From Treponema sp. (GTDB taxonomy: Bacteria; Spirochaetota; Spirochaetia; Treponematales; Breznakiellaceae): DNA of 6,803 nucleotides. Position numbers and translations under genes: made by a program. A model generated the notes under the pieces. It saw only the letters and a list, made by a program, of their open reading frames with translations. It was not told the DNA's origin and did not search any database. Positions 5,938-6,803 of this stretch are shown here, piece by piece (within the stretch, counting starts at the first letter, position 1; the number at the start of each line of letters is the position of its first letter). The stretch lies in assembly GCA_031288575.1 (NCBI GenBank), contig JAITRD010000132.1, positions 1 to 6,803 of the forward strand. The letters are read 5' to 3'.

Positions 5938-6803
5938 ATGTCCGGCGCAAACAGCATTAACGGCATAGATGTTTTAAGCCTGGCAAAGGCCAGTGAAAAT
6001 TACACGGTGGAAGTCAGGCGGCATCTGCACCGGCATCCCGAACTGACCCGGGTGGAATTTGAGACCCTCAAATACATCCGTTCCCATCTGGAAAAATGGG
6101 GTATCCCCTATGTAGAAGTAGAAGACGGCGGCATTTTCGCCTTCATCGGCGATGAAAGCCGGGGGAAAACAGTGTTGCTGCGGGCCGATATCGACGCCCT
6201 GCCGATTCAGGAAGATCCCCGCAACCTGGCAAGGAAGCGGGAAGTCATATCGGAAGTTCCGGGCGTACAGCACGCCTGCGGTCACGACGCCCACACGGCC
6301 ATGCTCCTTACCGCGGGAAAGATCCTCAAGGAATATGAGGGGAAGATTCCCGGCAGGGTGTTGCTCATGTTCGAGCGGGGGGAAGAGGGGGGCGGTAACT
6401 TCCGCCAGCTTCTTTACTATCTGGAGGATAAAAAGATCCGTGTTGACGGGGGGCACGCCATCCATGTCCGGCCCGGCGTTCCCGCCGGAAAAATTGTGGC
6501 TGTCCCTGGGCCAATCATGTCGGCGGGCTGCGGTTTCAACGTAACCATTACCGGCAGGGGAGGCCACGGCTCCCGCCCGGATCTGGCCAACAGCCCCCTG
6601 GACTGCTTCACTTCTCTGTATCAGTCCCTGAAGGATATAAGGCTTAAGCACATTTCGCCTTTCGATAATTTTACTTTTTCCGTAGGAACCATAAGTTACG
6701 GAAACAGGGGGAATGTCATTCCCGGGGAACTCAACTTCCAGGGCTCCGCCCGGACGGTGAACGAAGCTAACGTAGAACGTTTTTTTGATGAATTCGATCT
6801 GCT
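5938..6803 (+). CDS. M20-family amidohydrolase (M20D-like N-acyl amino acid/peptide hydrolase), 3' end missing
   Basis: A cytoplasmic metal-dependent amidohydrolase of the type that includes hippurate hydrolases, N-acyl-L-amino acid deacylases and aminobenzoyl-glutamate hydrolases. The 288 visible residues run off the right edge with no stop; the family is usually about 390. Visible motifs: RRHLHRHPEL (27-36), LLRADIDALPIQED (80-93), HACGHDAHTAML (112-123) with metal ligands C114 and H116, FERGEEGGGN (145-154) with the E149-E150 pair, and H176 in AIHVRP (174-179). The inserted dimerisation domain follows, with TGRGGHGSRPD (205-215) and YGNRGNVIPGE (near 252-262). The second catalytic-domain part, with the last metal ligand, lies outside the window. 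ATG with GGAGGAG at 5927-5933. It starts 29 nt after the binding-protein stop with no terminator between, so the two form an operon. The no-signal N-terminus suggests action after import. Confidence 0.92.
   Translation, partial: MSGANSINGIDVLSLAKASENYTVEVRRHLHRHPELTRVEFETLKYIRSHLEKWGIPYVEVEDGGIFAFIGDESRGKTVLLRADIDALPIQEDPRNLARKREVISEVPGVQHACGHDAHTAMLLTAGKILKEYEGKIPGRVLLMFERGEEGGGNFRQLLYYLEDKKIRVDGGHAIHVRPGVPAGKIVAVPGPIMSAGCGFNVTITGRGGHGSRPDLANSPLDCFTSLYQSLKDIRLKHISPFDNFTFSVGTISYGNRGNVIPGELNFQGSARTVNEANVERFFDEFDL

Noticed and set aside
5974..6651. A 225-codon minus-strand open frame opposite the M20 gene
   Set aside because: The plus strand encodes unmistakable M20 metal-site motifs throughout, so this is a mirrored frame.

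Overview
The window looks like a bacterial chromosome, moderately GC-rich, with an ordinary core locus and one small non-autonomous transposable element. The gene content (separate SecD and SecF with a large SecF periplasmic loop, an MEP-pathway IspH, a secreted amino-acid-type binding protein) and the protein style suggest a spirochaete of the Treponema group. That is an impression from the proteins, not a proof.

Layout. (1) Positions 1-338 hold a possible first few codons of a minus-strand gene at the left edge and a 243-bp element at 83-325. The element has perfect 16-bp terminal inverted repeats, is flanked by a perfect 8-bp direct repeat (GTCTTGGA at 75-82 and 326-333), and has a strongly palindromic interior: a MITE-like insertion just after the ispH stop codon. 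(2) Positions 339-4603 are a minus-strand operon in the order yajC-secD-secF-ispH. It has a candidate promoter at 4640-4666, a 28-nt gap between yajC and secD, a one-base TAATG overlap between secD and secF, and an 8-nt gap between secF and ispH. (3) Positions 4604-5053 are a 450-bp divergent intergenic region with one promoter facing each way and a GC-rich middle without a convincing gene. (4) From 5054 to the right edge is a plus-strand operon: a family-3 solute-binding protein, then after 29 nt an M20-family amidohydrolase that is still open at base 6803.

How the genes work together. YajC, SecD and SecF form the accessory membrane complex that helps SecYEG export proteins. IspH makes the final isoprenoid precursors and is probably co-transcribed without a shared pathway. 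The rightward operon suggests capture of an amino-acid-like or acylated/peptide solute in the periplasm and its cytoplasmic deacylation or hydrolysis; permease genes, if any, lie outside the window. I see no clearly new biological system. The best candidate for novelty is the MITE-like element.
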